From Acidobacteriota bacterium (GTDB taxonomy: Bacteria; Acidobacteriota; Thermoanaerobaculia; Multivoradales; JBCCEF01), in assembly GCA_039030395.1 (NCBI GenBank), contig JBCCEF010000022.1:1-64000 (forward strand): a stretch of DNA of 64,000 bases, in the 5' to 3' direction. Under the pieces are notes generated by a model. It was not told the origin of the DNA. It saw only the letters and a list, made by a program, of their open reading frames with translations, and searched no databases. The translations under genes were made by a program, and so were the position numbers. How positions within the stretch are numbered: position 1 is the stretch's first letter; each line of letters starts with the position of its first letter. Positions 25,467 to 33,739 of this stretch are shown here, in pieces.

Positions 25467-28400
25467 GGACGCCTCGCCGACACTTCGAGCACCCCGGCGG
25501 CGCCGACCGCCCGCAGGGACGGGTTGTACATCGCCTCGGCCTCGACCGGGGGCAGTTTGAAGGTGCCCGGCACCACCGCCCGCACCAGCGAGTAGAAGGT
25601 CTTCCACTGATTCGCCGACAGATCCGTGAACAGGAGCAGCCGATCGTCGCGCAGGTCGAGATAGTCCGGCAGGAGGTCCGCGTCGGTGATCCACGGCAGG
25701 GTCTCGGTCGTGTCGAGGCGCGGGTTCTCCACCTCTAGACCGGCCGGCAACAGGGTCTGGAGAACGATGTTGTCCACCTGACCGGTGATGCTCCGCACCC
25801 GGGTCTTGATGACGATCAGGTCCCCCTGGGAGATCCGCGCCGGATCCACTCGATTGCGCTCGCGGTCGAACCACTCCCGCTCCACCTCGAGGCCGGCGTT
25901 CTCCGGCCGGAAGGCCTCCTCCGTCGGCAAACCTCGGGTGTAGACGCTGTAGAAGGCGTCACCGGCTTCAAAACCGTCGTCGAAGGTGACGACCAGCGGT
26001 TCGCTCCCGGCGATCGACGGAAAGGCCGTCATCTCGGCGTCGAAGCGGCCGAGGCGGCGGCCGCCCACCGCCACTGCACCGCCGTAGTCGGCGGATTCTT
26101 CCTGCCGCCGGAACACCTCGCCCAGGGCCAGCAGGGCAAAGGCGGATTCCTGGGTGGTCCAGCCGCGGCCGGTGTCGAGGTCCCGCGCCAGCCGGTCCAC
26201 CAGGGTGCCGATGCGCGGATCTCCCGGCTTGCTCTCCGCTAGGGCAAGGAGCAGCAGCGCCCGATTGCGGAGCTGTGAGCCGAGATTGCCACCGGTATGG
26301 CGGCCGATCGCCGCCGCGTCCTCGATGCCGGCGGTCAGTTCATCGACGGCCGTCGCGTCGCCGGAGTAGGCGGCGGCCAACAGCGCCCGGGACGAGGGCG
26401 AAAGATCCATCTGCTTCTGTTGGCGCAAGAAGTCCATGGTGCCGAGATCCGGACGATCCGCCCGGGCGAGGACGTAGAGCGCATAGACGGTGCGCTCCAA
26501 CTCCGCCGCACCGTAGGTCGCCTTGGCCCGCGCCTGGTTGCCGGTCCAGCGCAGAGCCCCGTCGTAAAGGAAGCCCTCGACGCTGTAGCCGGCGCGGCGC
26601 GCTTCTACCAGGAAGTGGGTCGCCCACACGCTCGGCCAAGCGGCGGTCTCCCCGCCACCGGGCCACAAGGTGAAACCGCCGGTGTGGTTCTGCATCCGGC
26701 TGATCCGCCGGATGCCCTCCTCCACCGCCGCCGCCGGAGCCGGCCGGCCGGCATCCTCATTGAACAGTTCCGGTTCCAGTCGCCGCGCCAGATCTTCCAG
26801 GTAGATCAGAGGAAAGGCCGTCGAGACGGTCTGCTCCAGGCAACCGTACGGGTAACGCAACAGCCCCGCCAGCTTGCCGGCGAACTGCACCAGCGGCACC
26901 GGCCCCAGGCGCAGGGTGCGCTCCACCGAGCCCGGCCGCGCCCAGTCAGCGAGCGCCCGAACCTCCAAAGGATTGCCGTCCACCGGACCGGCCTGCTCCA
27001 CCACCCGGTACGGCAGGTGAGAGCGCATCGGCAAGGCCACCTCCGAGCGCGCCGCTTCGCCGTTGCCTTGGACCACCACCTTCAGCTCGGCCAGGGAGCC
27101 GGCGTCCGGCGCGACGATCGGCACGTAGGTCACCGCCTCGGAACCGTCCGGCACGCTGACCTTGCCTTTCACCGGCTCGCCGAGGCCTTCGATGCGGACC
27201 TCGAAATCGCCCGCGGAACCGGTATCGTTGCGCACCGTCACCGGAATGTTTGCCTGGTCGCCCCAGGCGAGGAAGCGGGGGAAGGTGGGGGTGACCACCA
27301 GCGGATCGCGCACCCGCACCATCTGTTCCTCGGAACCGAAACGGCGACCGTCCGCAGCCACCACCATCACCCGCAGCGCCCCCTGGAAGTTGGGCACCTC
27401 GAAGGAGGTCTCCACCCGGCCGTCGGCCCCGGCGGTCAGTGGTCCGGACCAGTAGGCCACCGGCACCACCCGCCGGATGCTGTCCGTCTGGACGTACTGC
27501 GCCATGCCGGCGCCGGCGGCGCCGCCGCCCACGGCCAGGTCGCCGGCCACCGGCACCTCCGGCAGAAGCAGCGAGAAGCCGTCGAAGGTGCGCACGCTCA
27601 GGCCGAGCTTGCGGTAGAAGAAGGCGAAGGGATCCGCCGTCGCCTGGGAGACGAGTTGCAGGATCCCTTCATCCACCGCCGCCACCGTCACCGTCGCTCC
27701 GGGAGCCGCCGCGACGGCCACCTCCAGACTGCGCTCGGAGCGCATTTCCTCCGGCGCCACGATCTCTAGATCCAGCCGGTTGGAAGTGCGGTCGACGGAG
27801 ATCGGCACCGCTCCGAAGGCGCGGGTGACCTCGCCGTCGCCCAGGTCGTCAGCGTTTCTCACCACCAGCGCCGTGACGTAGGCGTTCGGCCGCAGGGCAC
27901 CGGACAGCGGAATGCTCAAGGTGGCGGTATTGCCGGTGAGTTCGTGCAACTCCGTGTGGAAGATGCGGTCCCGCTCCACGGTCAGCAGCAGCCGGCCGGC
28001 AAAGGGCGCGCGCACCTGTACCACCGCCGTGTCGCCGGGGCCGTACTCGCCGCGGTCGAGATCCAGCTCGACCCGCGCCGGGTTGTCGATCGCCCAAGGG
28101 GCATAGCCCCAGCCGGAGGCGTAGAAGCCGACCTCCGTCGAGGCGGAGGTTTGAAGATCCGTCAGCACTACCCGGTAGGCGCCGGTCTCCGGCGGAGTGA
28201 AGGAGAAGGCCGATCGGCCGTCCGGCGCGGTCAGAGCAAGGGTGTCGACCAGCGTCGCCTCGCGGCTCGACTCGTAGCGGTAGGTACCCGAGGGGGTGCG
28301 CCGCAGCACGGTGTTCCAGCGGTCGCGGAACAGTTCCGCCCGCAGTCCCTCTGCGGCCACCGCCTGGCCCGCGGGATCGACCGTCACCAGTTCGAACTCT

Positions 28401-30868
28401 GTCGCCTGCCCCGGCTCGCCGTAGCCTTCGGCGACCTTGCGCAGACCCGGGTAGTAAGGAACCGGGTGAACGGCCACCCGCTGCCGCGCGGTGACCCCGC
28501 GGCCGCCGCGCTCCGAAACCCGCGCGGTGAGGATCGCCTGCAGGCTCGACGGCGCCGTCAGGCCGCGCGGCACGGCGACGGCAAATCGCTTGCGGCCTTC
28601 GGCGTCGAGGGTGCCTTCTTCGGTCAGCAGCGGTTGATCCTCGAAGCGGCGGTCACCGTTGCGGAAAATGAAACCCTCGAAGCCCTCCGGGGCGAAGGTC
28701 GAATCCACCAGGCGCACCCGCGCCTCCACCGGCAGATCGGCCCCCGGCGGACCGAAGAGGTAACGCCCCTCCACCTCGAAGGACAATTCTTCGCCGGGCA
28801 GCGGCGCCTCGCCAGGGGTGATAGCCGCCTTGATGCGATCCGGGATGAATTCCTCCACCTGGAACAGGTAGCGGCTCACTACCGCGTTGCCGATCTCCAG
28901 GTCCAAGCTGTGATTGCCGGTCAGGGAGTAGGCCGGCAGCTCCAGCTCGAAGGGCACCAGGCCCTTGTCGTCGGAAGTCTTGCGCAGGAGGTCCCGTTCC
29001 CGGCCGCGCGGATCGCGATGGCGCAGCACCACCGGCAAGGCCGCCGGCGCGGCGAGGGCGGCATCCCGCAGGATGCCCAATCCCTCGACCGTTTCGCCCG
29101 GCCGATAGAGATCCCGTTCGCCGTAGAGGAAGGCCGAATAGCCCTGAGCGCTCAGCGGGGCACCGCCCACATCCAGGCCGGTGGTATCCACCCGCGCCTG
29201 ATCGAGCACCAGAAAGCTGAAATCGTCGCCGCGCTCCACCGTCACTAGGTAGGGTCGGGCGTTGTCGGAGCCGAGCCTGGCGGCCAAATCGCCGCCGAGG
29301 CGCCAAAGGCCTCGCGCGTCCGTCCGGCCCTCGGCAACTAGCTGATTCTGGCTCGACAGCAGCCGCACCCGCGCCCCGGCGACGGCCGCGAGATCGTCGA
29401 GGGACGAAACCACCACCAGAAAGTCGTCGCCGGACTGCTTGGCGACCACTCCGAGGTCGGTCAGCAGCACCCATCGGGTCGAGCCGCGCCAGTTACCCCG
29501 CCGGGTGACGGAAGCGCGGTAGAGGCCGGGACCTTCGAGATCGGCGTATTGGTCCAGGGTCACCGTCGTCGCGACCTTGCGGTTGCGGCCGCCCTCCACC
29601 CTCAGCTCGACGCTCCGCAACCTTCCCCCCATGGCGTGCCGGGGGGTCGAAACATAGCCGGTCGAGCCAGTGGCCGAAAATCCTCCCTCCTGCAGGGCAT
29701 AGAACAGGTTGTTCAAATACACCCGGTCGATCGCCAGGGTGAAGCGGTCGACATTGACCGTCTCCACCGCCAGGGTGCGGGAACCGCTCGCCGGCAGGAA
29801 CATGCCAGCACCGCGAATCTCAATGGAGGGTTCGAGGTTGGGCAGCGACACCTTCTGCTCGAAGGCCTCCTTCAAGGAGGCGCCATCGCCCGCCGGTAGA
29901 CCGGCGGCGAGCTGCACCGTGTAGGTGGAGCCCGGCACCATCGCCCCGGTGGCGATCAGCTCGTTGCGACTGGCCGACAGGCGGAGATCCGCCACCGCCG
30001 GTTCGAGGGTGAGGAACCGCTGGGCGACGGACGGGGCCACCGGCGACGACAGGCGGATGCGCAGGGACGACTCGCTCTCGCCCGGTTGCGCCTGTACTCC
30101 ACGCACCGCCAGCACCTCCCGCGAGCCGACGGGGATTTCCTGGGTGAAAGGTCCGGCGAGCGGCACGTTGCCGTTCGCCGGGGTCAGATCCTCGACGATC
30201 GAAAAGGCGAGCGAGCGCTCGGCCTTGCTCTTGGTCACCGGCCCGGTGCGGAAACCGACCACCGCCGCCGGCCAGTAGGTCTCCAGCTCCACCGGCACGT
30301 CCTGAGCGCCGTCCTCGAGGGCGATCAGGGGAGCCAGTTCCTCCGGATTCACCGGGTAGTTGAAGCGCAGCTCGCCGCGGTAGATCACCTGCGCATCGGC
30401 GCCATCCGGCGCCGGCTCTTCGTAGACGTCCACCTGCTCCACCAGGAATTGATCCGTCACCACCCGCTGGACGGACTCCCCCACCAACCGTTCGCCCTGC
30501 CCGAGGATGCGGTCCGCAATGAGCGAGATTTCGATCTCCGTGGCGGCCGGCAGCGCGCCGGTAGCTTCGAACCGCAGCACCCCACGATCGCGCCAGCGCC
30601 ACACGCCGCCGACGGCGGGATGGAGGGTGGCCGGCGGCGGCGCCAGCACGTCGCCCACCAACCCCTCGCCCAGCGGCCGGTCAAAGTGCACCTCCAGAAA
30701 CTTGCGCCCTTCGCGATCGAGCACCACGTCGAACACGGCGACCTCGTCCGTCCCGCCCTCACGGCGCTCGGCGTCCGCTTCGCCCCGCCAGAGAAGCCCT
30801 CCGAGCACCAGCACGACGAGGCCCAACAGCGCGATCAAGATGTCCTTCCACTCCCAGCGTCCGGCCAT
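25463..30868 (-). CDS. Bacterial alpha-2-macroglobulin with thioester motif
   Basis: An 1801-residue periplasmic protease-trapping protein. YPYGCLEQTVSTAFPLIYLE contains the CLEQ thioester that cross-links attacking proteases. The order is MG1-like beta domains, a bait-region area, the CLEQ-containing all-alpha thioester domain (about 1170-1480), then the receptor-binding-like end. The N-terminus KDILIALLGLVVLVLGGLLW is a transmembrane anchor without the lipobox Cys found in the E. coli homologue. It is translationally coupled to pbpC, which is thought to repair peptidoglycan after damage; joint defence is the accepted idea for this pair. Confidence 0.94.
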   Translation of the reverse strand: MAGRWEWKDILIALLGLVVLVLGGLLWRGEADAERREGGTDEVAVFDVVLDREGRKFLEVHFDRPLGEGLVGDVLAPPPATLHPAVGGVWRWRDRGVLRFEATGALPAATEIEISLIADRILGQGERLVGESVQRVVTDQFLVEQVDVYEEPAPDGADAQVIYRGELRFNYPVNPEELAPLIALEDGAQDVPVELETYWPAAVVGFRTGPVTKSKAERSLAFSIVEDLTPANGNVPLAGPFTQEIPVGSREVLAVRGVQAQPGESESSLRIRLSSPVAPSVAQRFLTLEPAVADLRLSASRNELIATGAMVPGSTYTVQLAAGLPAGDGASLKEAFEQKVSLPNLEPSIEIRGAGMFLPASGSRTLAVETVNVDRFTLAIDRVYLNNLFYALQEGGFSATGSTGYVSTPRHAMGGRLRSVELRVEGGRNRKVATTVTLDQYADLEGPGLYRASVTRRGNWRGSTRWVLLTDLGVVAKQSGDDFLVVVSSLDDLAAVAGARVRLLSSQNQLVAEGRTDARGLWRLGGDLAARLGSDNARPYLVTVERGDDFSFLVLDQARVDTTGLDVGGAPLSAQGYSAFLYGERDLYRPGETVEGLGILRDAALAAPAALPVVLRHRDPRGRERDLLRKTSDDKGLVPFELELPAYSLTGNHSLDLEIGNAVVSRYLFQVEEFIPDRIKAAITPGEAPLPGEELSFEVEGRYLFGPPGADLPVEARVRLVDSTFAPEGFEGFIFRNGDRRFEDQPLLTEEGTLDAEGRKRFAVAVPRGLTAPSSLQAILTARVSERGGRGVTARQRVAVHPVPYYPGLRKVAEGYGEPGQATEFELVTVDPAGQAVAAEGLRAELFRDRWNTVLRRTPSGTYRYESSREATLVDTLALTAPDGRSAFSFTPPETGAYRVVLTDLQTSASTEVGFYASGWGYAPWAIDNPARVELDLDRGEYGPGDTAVVQVRAPFAGRLLLTVERDRIFHTELHELTGNTATLSIPLSGALRPNAYVTALVVRNADDLGDGEVTRAFGAVPISVDRTSNRLDLEIVAPEEMRSERSLEVAVAAAPGATVTVAAVDEGILQLVSQATADPFAFFYRKLGLSVRTFDGFSLLLPEVPVAGDLAVGGGAAGAGMAQYVQTDSIRRVVPVAYWSGPLTAGADGRVETSFEVPNFQGALRVMVVAADGRRFGSEEQMVRVRDPLVVTPTFPRFLAWGDQANIPVTVRNDTGSAGDFEVRIEGLGEPVKGKVSVPDGSEAVTYVPIVAPDAGSLAELKVVVQGNGEAARSEVALPMRSHLPYRVVEQAGPVDGNPLEVRALADWARPGSVERTLRLGPVPLVQFAGKLAGLLRYPYGCLEQTVSTAFPLIYLEDLARRLEPELFNEDAGRPAPAAAVEEGIRRISRMQNHTGGFTLWPGGGETAAWPSVWATHFLVEARRAGYSVEGFLYDGALRWTGNQARAKATYGAAELERTVYALYVLARADRPDLGTMDFLRQQKQMDLSPSSRALLAAAYSGDATAVDELTAGIEDAAAIGRHTGGNLGSQLRNRALLLLALAESKPGDPRIGTLVDRLARDLDTGRGWTTQESAFALLALGEVFRRQEESADYGGAVAVGGRRLGRFDAEMTAFPSIAGSEPLVVTFDDGFEAGDAFYSVYTRGLPTEEAFRPENAGLEVEREWFDRERNRVDPARISQGDLIVIKTRVRSITGQVDNIVLQTLLPAGLEVENPRLDTTETLPWITDADLLPDYLDLRDDRLLLFTDLSANQWKTFYSLVRAVVPGTFKLPPVEAEAMYNPSLRAVGAAGVLEVSARRP

Positions 30869-30940
30869 TTCTACATTCCCCTTTCGAATTCAGGCGGCTA
30901 ACTTAGCAGCCACCGTCGGCGAATCTGGCAAGATCTTCCG

Positions 30941-31618
30941 GTGATCCTCCGCCCCTTTGCGACCCTGCTTTCGGTTCTGCTGCCAGCCTCGACCGCTCTC
31001 CCGGTGGCGAATGACCGTGACCGACTCAACGCCGGCGAGGCCATCGTCCGCCTGGAGACAACCGCTAGCCCCGGCGAACCGCGCCTCGGCGAGATCCGCC
31101 GGGTCCTCGATCAACCGGCCGATCGCCTCTTCCGCGCCATCCTCGACTGCCATCACTATCGGGAATTCATGCCCTACGTCACCGCATCCGATGGCAAACT
31201 CGTGGCGCAGGGCACCATTGACTGCCGGCAAACAGTGAAAACGCCCTTCAGCCGCAGGTTGCGCTCCTTCACCGTGCGACTCCGGCCGGCCGGTTCCACG
31301 GCACCCGACGGCACCAGTGGGAAGGTGACATACACTGCGAGCTGGTCGCTGGCGCCCGGATCGGAACACGACATCGAAACCAGCCGCGGCCGGTGGACCC
31401 TCACCGAATGGTCGCCGGGCCGTACCTTGGTTCACCTGCGGTGGGTGCAGGACTTCCGCCTGCCGACGCGCCTGCAAGATCGAGCCACCTCGGCCAGCCT
31501 GCCCTGGATCCTCGACGGCCTGCGCCAGCAGACCAACCGTTGCCGATACGATGTACCGCGCGCCGCCGGCTGCCGCGAAGCACCCCCGATTCTCCCATCT
31601 CAGACTCCACGACCTTGA
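30941..31618 (+). CDS. Secreted START/SRPBCC-like protein
   Basis: A GTG-started 225-residue protein divergent from the alpha-2-macroglobulin gene (73-bp gap). Residues 1 to about 20 (LRPFATLLSVLLPASTALP) form a signal peptide. The body, with ILDCHHYREFMPYVTASDG, WSLAPGSEHDIETSRGRWTL and TLVHLRWVQDF, follows the helix-grip pattern of START/polyketide-cyclase-like lipid-binding proteins (such as eukaryotic StAR-like bacterial homologues). The C-terminal 30 residues look disordered. Its TGA directly abuts the GTG of the next gene. A lipid-binding role is inference. Confidence 0.65.
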   Translation: MILRPFATLLSVLLPASTALPVANDRDRLNAGEAIVRLETTASPGEPRLGEIRRVLDQPADRLFRAILDCHHYREFMPYVTASDGKLVAQGTIDCRQTVKTPFSRRLRSFTVRLRPAGSTAPDGTSGKVTYTASWSLAPGSEHDIETSRGRWTLTEWSPGRTLVHLRWVQDFRLPTRLQDRATSASLPWILDGLRQQTNRCRYDVPRAAGCREAPPILPSQTPRP

Positions 31619-33220
31619 GTGACCCGCCGCATGAGTGAAGACAGTCTCTACGAAATCGTCATGGCCGCGGCGGCCGATGCTCCCCTACCGCCGCCCAAGG
31701 CGCCGCGTCCGTCGGCCTCGGTCATTCCCTGGCGCAGGATCAGGGACCGAATCCAGGTGTATTGGGTGCGCCGAACCAATGCGCTGGCCTTCATGGGCGG
31801 CTGGTACGCCTTCCCCGGAGGCGGTCTGTCCCGCAAGGACCTTCCGGTACCCGTCGCCGGCTCCCCGCAGGCGGTTCCGGAGCCTTTCGCAGCGACCGTT
31901 TTCCTGGACGACGGCCATCACGAGACGCCGCCGGACCTGGTGCCGGGACTCACCGCCTGCGTGCTGCGCGAGCTGTTCGAGGAAACCGGCCTCTTGCTCA
32001 CCACGGAACCGATGCCGGAGACGGTGCTCGCCCGACTGTCGCAGGAGCGCCAGCAACTTCTCGGCAAGCAACGTCCCTTCGCCGAGCTGCTGAACGACCT
32101 GGGCGTTGAGCTGTCCGCCGACCGGCTCACCTTCGCCGGTCGCTGGCTGACGCCGCCGCTCGCTCCGATGCGTTTCGACAACCGCTTTTTCCTGCTCGAA
32201 TGGCCGGAATCGGAACGCCTGCAGCCGGAGATCTTCCCCGGCGAACTCGACGCCGGCGAGTGGATCGACCCGGCGGAAGCCCACGCCCGCTGGAGCGAGG
32301 GAGACGTGGTGACGGCGCCGCCCATCCTCCATGCCCTCAAGGTGCTGGCCGATGCCGGACCCGTCGACGGCCTGGCCCGCCTCCAGCAGCCGGACGAAGC
32401 GAGCCTCGGCCCCTTCCGGCGCATTGAGTTTCGGCCGGGGGTGATCCTGCTGCCGCTGGAAACGGCTACCCTGCCGCCGGCCAATCGCACCAACGCCATT
32501 CTCCTCGGCACCCGGGAGCGGGTGCTGATCGATCCGGGCTCGTCGCTTCCGGCGGAGCAAGAGAAGCTCGAAGCGGCCATCGCCGCCCTGCCGCCGGGCA
32601 CCGTCACCGCCATCTGGCTCACCCACCATCACCCGGACCATATCGGCGGGGTGGAGCGAGCGAGACAGGCCTTGAAGGTGCCGGTCCTCGCCCACCGCCT
32701 CACCGCGGAACGGCTCGCCGAACGCGACATCCGAGTCGACGGCTTCTTGGAGGACGGCGAGGTGCGGGTGCTGAACGGTGAGCCCCCCTTTCCGGTGCGC
32801 ATCTTCCACACGCCGGGGCACGCCCGCGGGCACCTGTGTTTTCTGGAAGAAAACCGCCGCTCCCTGATCGGCGGCGATCTGGTGGCGGGCTTCGGCACCA
32901 TTGTCATCGACCCGCCGGAAGGCGACATGGACGACTACCTCCACTCCCTCGAACGGATGGCAGACCTTGCCCCGGGCACCCTCTTCCCGGCCCATGGTCC
33001 GCCGTTGCGGGACGCCACCGGCAGCTTCCGCCACTACATCGAGCACCGCCTGTGGCGCGAGGCCAAGGTGCTCGCCGCCTGGCGCGACGGCCTGCGCGAG
33101 CCGGCGGCGATCCGGCCGCAGGTGTACGAAGACACCCCCAAGCCGGCCTGGCCGCTGGCCGAGCGTCAGATCAAGGCGCACTTACAGCGGCTGGATCGGG
33201 CCGGTCGATTGGCAGGCTAG
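31619..33220 (+). CDS. Nudix hydrolase-MBL-fold fusion protein
   Basis: A 533-residue two-domain protein. The N-terminal Nudix domain (about 30-270) has FMGGWYAFPGGGLSRKD and CVLRELFEETGLLL, a Nudix box interrupted by about 40 residues as in the NUDT19/RP2-like subgroup. The MBL domain (about 275-490) has LTHHHPDHIGGVER, HTPGHARGHLCF, GDLVAG and FPAHGPP, the LACTB2-like order of metal ligands. The C-terminal helix (about 495-533) matches the LACTB2 cap. GTG 31619 is the first start; ATG 31631 (MSEDSLYEIV) is an alternative. LACTB2 relatives are ribonucleases, and NUDT19 relatives act on CoA; the substrate here is unknown. Confidence 0.85.
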   Translation: MTRRMSEDSLYEIVMAAAADAPLPPPKAPRPSASVIPWRRIRDRIQVYWVRRTNALAFMGGWYAFPGGGLSRKDLPVPVAGSPQAVPEPFAATVFLDDGHHETPPDLVPGLTACVLRELFEETGLLLTTEPMPETVLARLSQERQQLLGKQRPFAELLNDLGVELSADRLTFAGRWLTPPLAPMRFDNRFFLLEWPESERLQPEIFPGELDAGEWIDPAEAHARWSEGDVVTAPPILHALKVLADAGPVDGLARLQQPDEASLGPFRRIEFRPGVILLPLETATLPPANRTNAILLGTRERVLIDPGSSLPAEQEKLEAAIAALPPGTVTAIWLTHHHPDHIGGVERARQALKVPVLAHRLTAERLAERDIRVDGFLEDGEVRVLNGEPPFPVRIFHTPGHARGHLCFLEENRRSLIGGDLVAGFGTIVIDPPEGDMDDYLHSLERMADLAPGTLFPAHGPPLRDATGSFRHYIEHRLWREAKVLAAWRDGLREPAAIRPQVYEDTPKPAWPLAERQIKAHLQRLDRAGRLAG

Positions 33221-33262
33221 TGAAGTAGGGCTTCGCCCTAGTTCTTATCAGCAGCGTGCCAA
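33209..33262. repeat. Hairpin related to family 1, at the 3' end of the Nudix-MBL gene
   Basis: The outer stem TTGGCA (33209-33214)/TGCCAA (33257-33262) encloses GAA/TTC and a 6-bp inner stem, TAGGGC-ttc-GCCCTA (33226-33240). The gene's TAG stop (33218-33220) lies in the left arm, as in copies A, C and D when read from the gene. There are no core hairpins 1-4. It faces the plus-strand gene rather than a minus-strand one. Confidence 0.5.
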
Positions 33263-33286
33263 CGGTACCCATTCACTTGTCCTCCC

Positions 33287-33322
33287 TTGCTATGAAACAA
33301 GCATGGTGCTATTTTCGTAGCA
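33287..33322 (+). promoter_or_regulatory. blaI promoter with palindromic operator
   Basis: TTGCTA (33287-33292) and TATTTT (33310-33315) are 17 bp apart. The -10 lies inside the palindrome TGCTA-ttttcg-TAGCA (33307-33322). Repressor binding there would block RNA polymerase; autoregulation by the BlaI-type repressor encoded next is the likely meaning. Confidence 0.55.
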
Positions 33323-33340
33323 TATCCGAGGGAGAGGCCG

Positions 33341-33739
33341 ATGAGTGACGAAATCTACGACCGTTTGAGCCGCAGGGAACGACAGATCATGGACATTCTG
33401 TTCGAGCAGAAGGAGGCCACGGCGGAGGAGGTCCGCTCGCGGCTGCCCGATCCGCCGAGCTACTCCGCCGCCCGGGCGATGCTCGCCAAACTGGAAGAGA
33501 AGGGCTACATCCGGCACAGCGAGCGCAACCTTCGCTATGTCTATCGGCCCGCCGTATCGCGCCGGAAGGTACAAGCTTCGGCCGCTTCTCGACTGCTGCG
33601 AGTCTTCTTCGACCGCTCCTTGGCGGACGCCGTACGGGGCCTTCTCGACACCTCCTCGGACCGTCTTTCGGACCGTGAGCTCGACCAGGTTGCCGAGATG
33701 ATCGAACAAGAACGCCAACGCCGGAGGAACGAAAAATGA
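33341..33739 (+). CDS. BlaI/MecI-family transcriptional repressor
   Basis: A 132-residue winged-helix repressor. LSRRERQIMDILFEQKEATA and EEVRSRLPDPPSYSAARAML, then EEKGYIRHSERNLRYVYRP, match the BlaI DNA-binding domain. The C-terminal helical part (about 80-132, with SLADAVRGLLDTSSDRLSDR) is the dimerisation and cleavage region. In characterised systems the paired M56 peptidase triggers BlaI cleavage. The gene overlaps the M56-ankyrin gene by 4 nt (ATGA), and a palindrome covers its -10. No beta-lactamase with an obvious link lies adjacent. Confidence 0.9.
   Translation: MSDEIYDRLSRRERQIMDILFEQKEATAEEVRSRLPDPPSYSAARAMLAKLEEKGYIRHSERNLRYVYRPAVSRRKVQASAASRLLRVFFDRSLADAVRGLLDTSSDRLSDRELDQVAEMIEQERQRRRNEK

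Noticed and set aside
26297-27769. 490-residue plus-strand frame opposite alpha-2-macroglobulin
   Set aside because: It is antisense to a confidently assigned gene, His/Arg/Gly-rich, with no motif or SD. The same applies to 16767-18359, 31685-33181 and 34696-35763.
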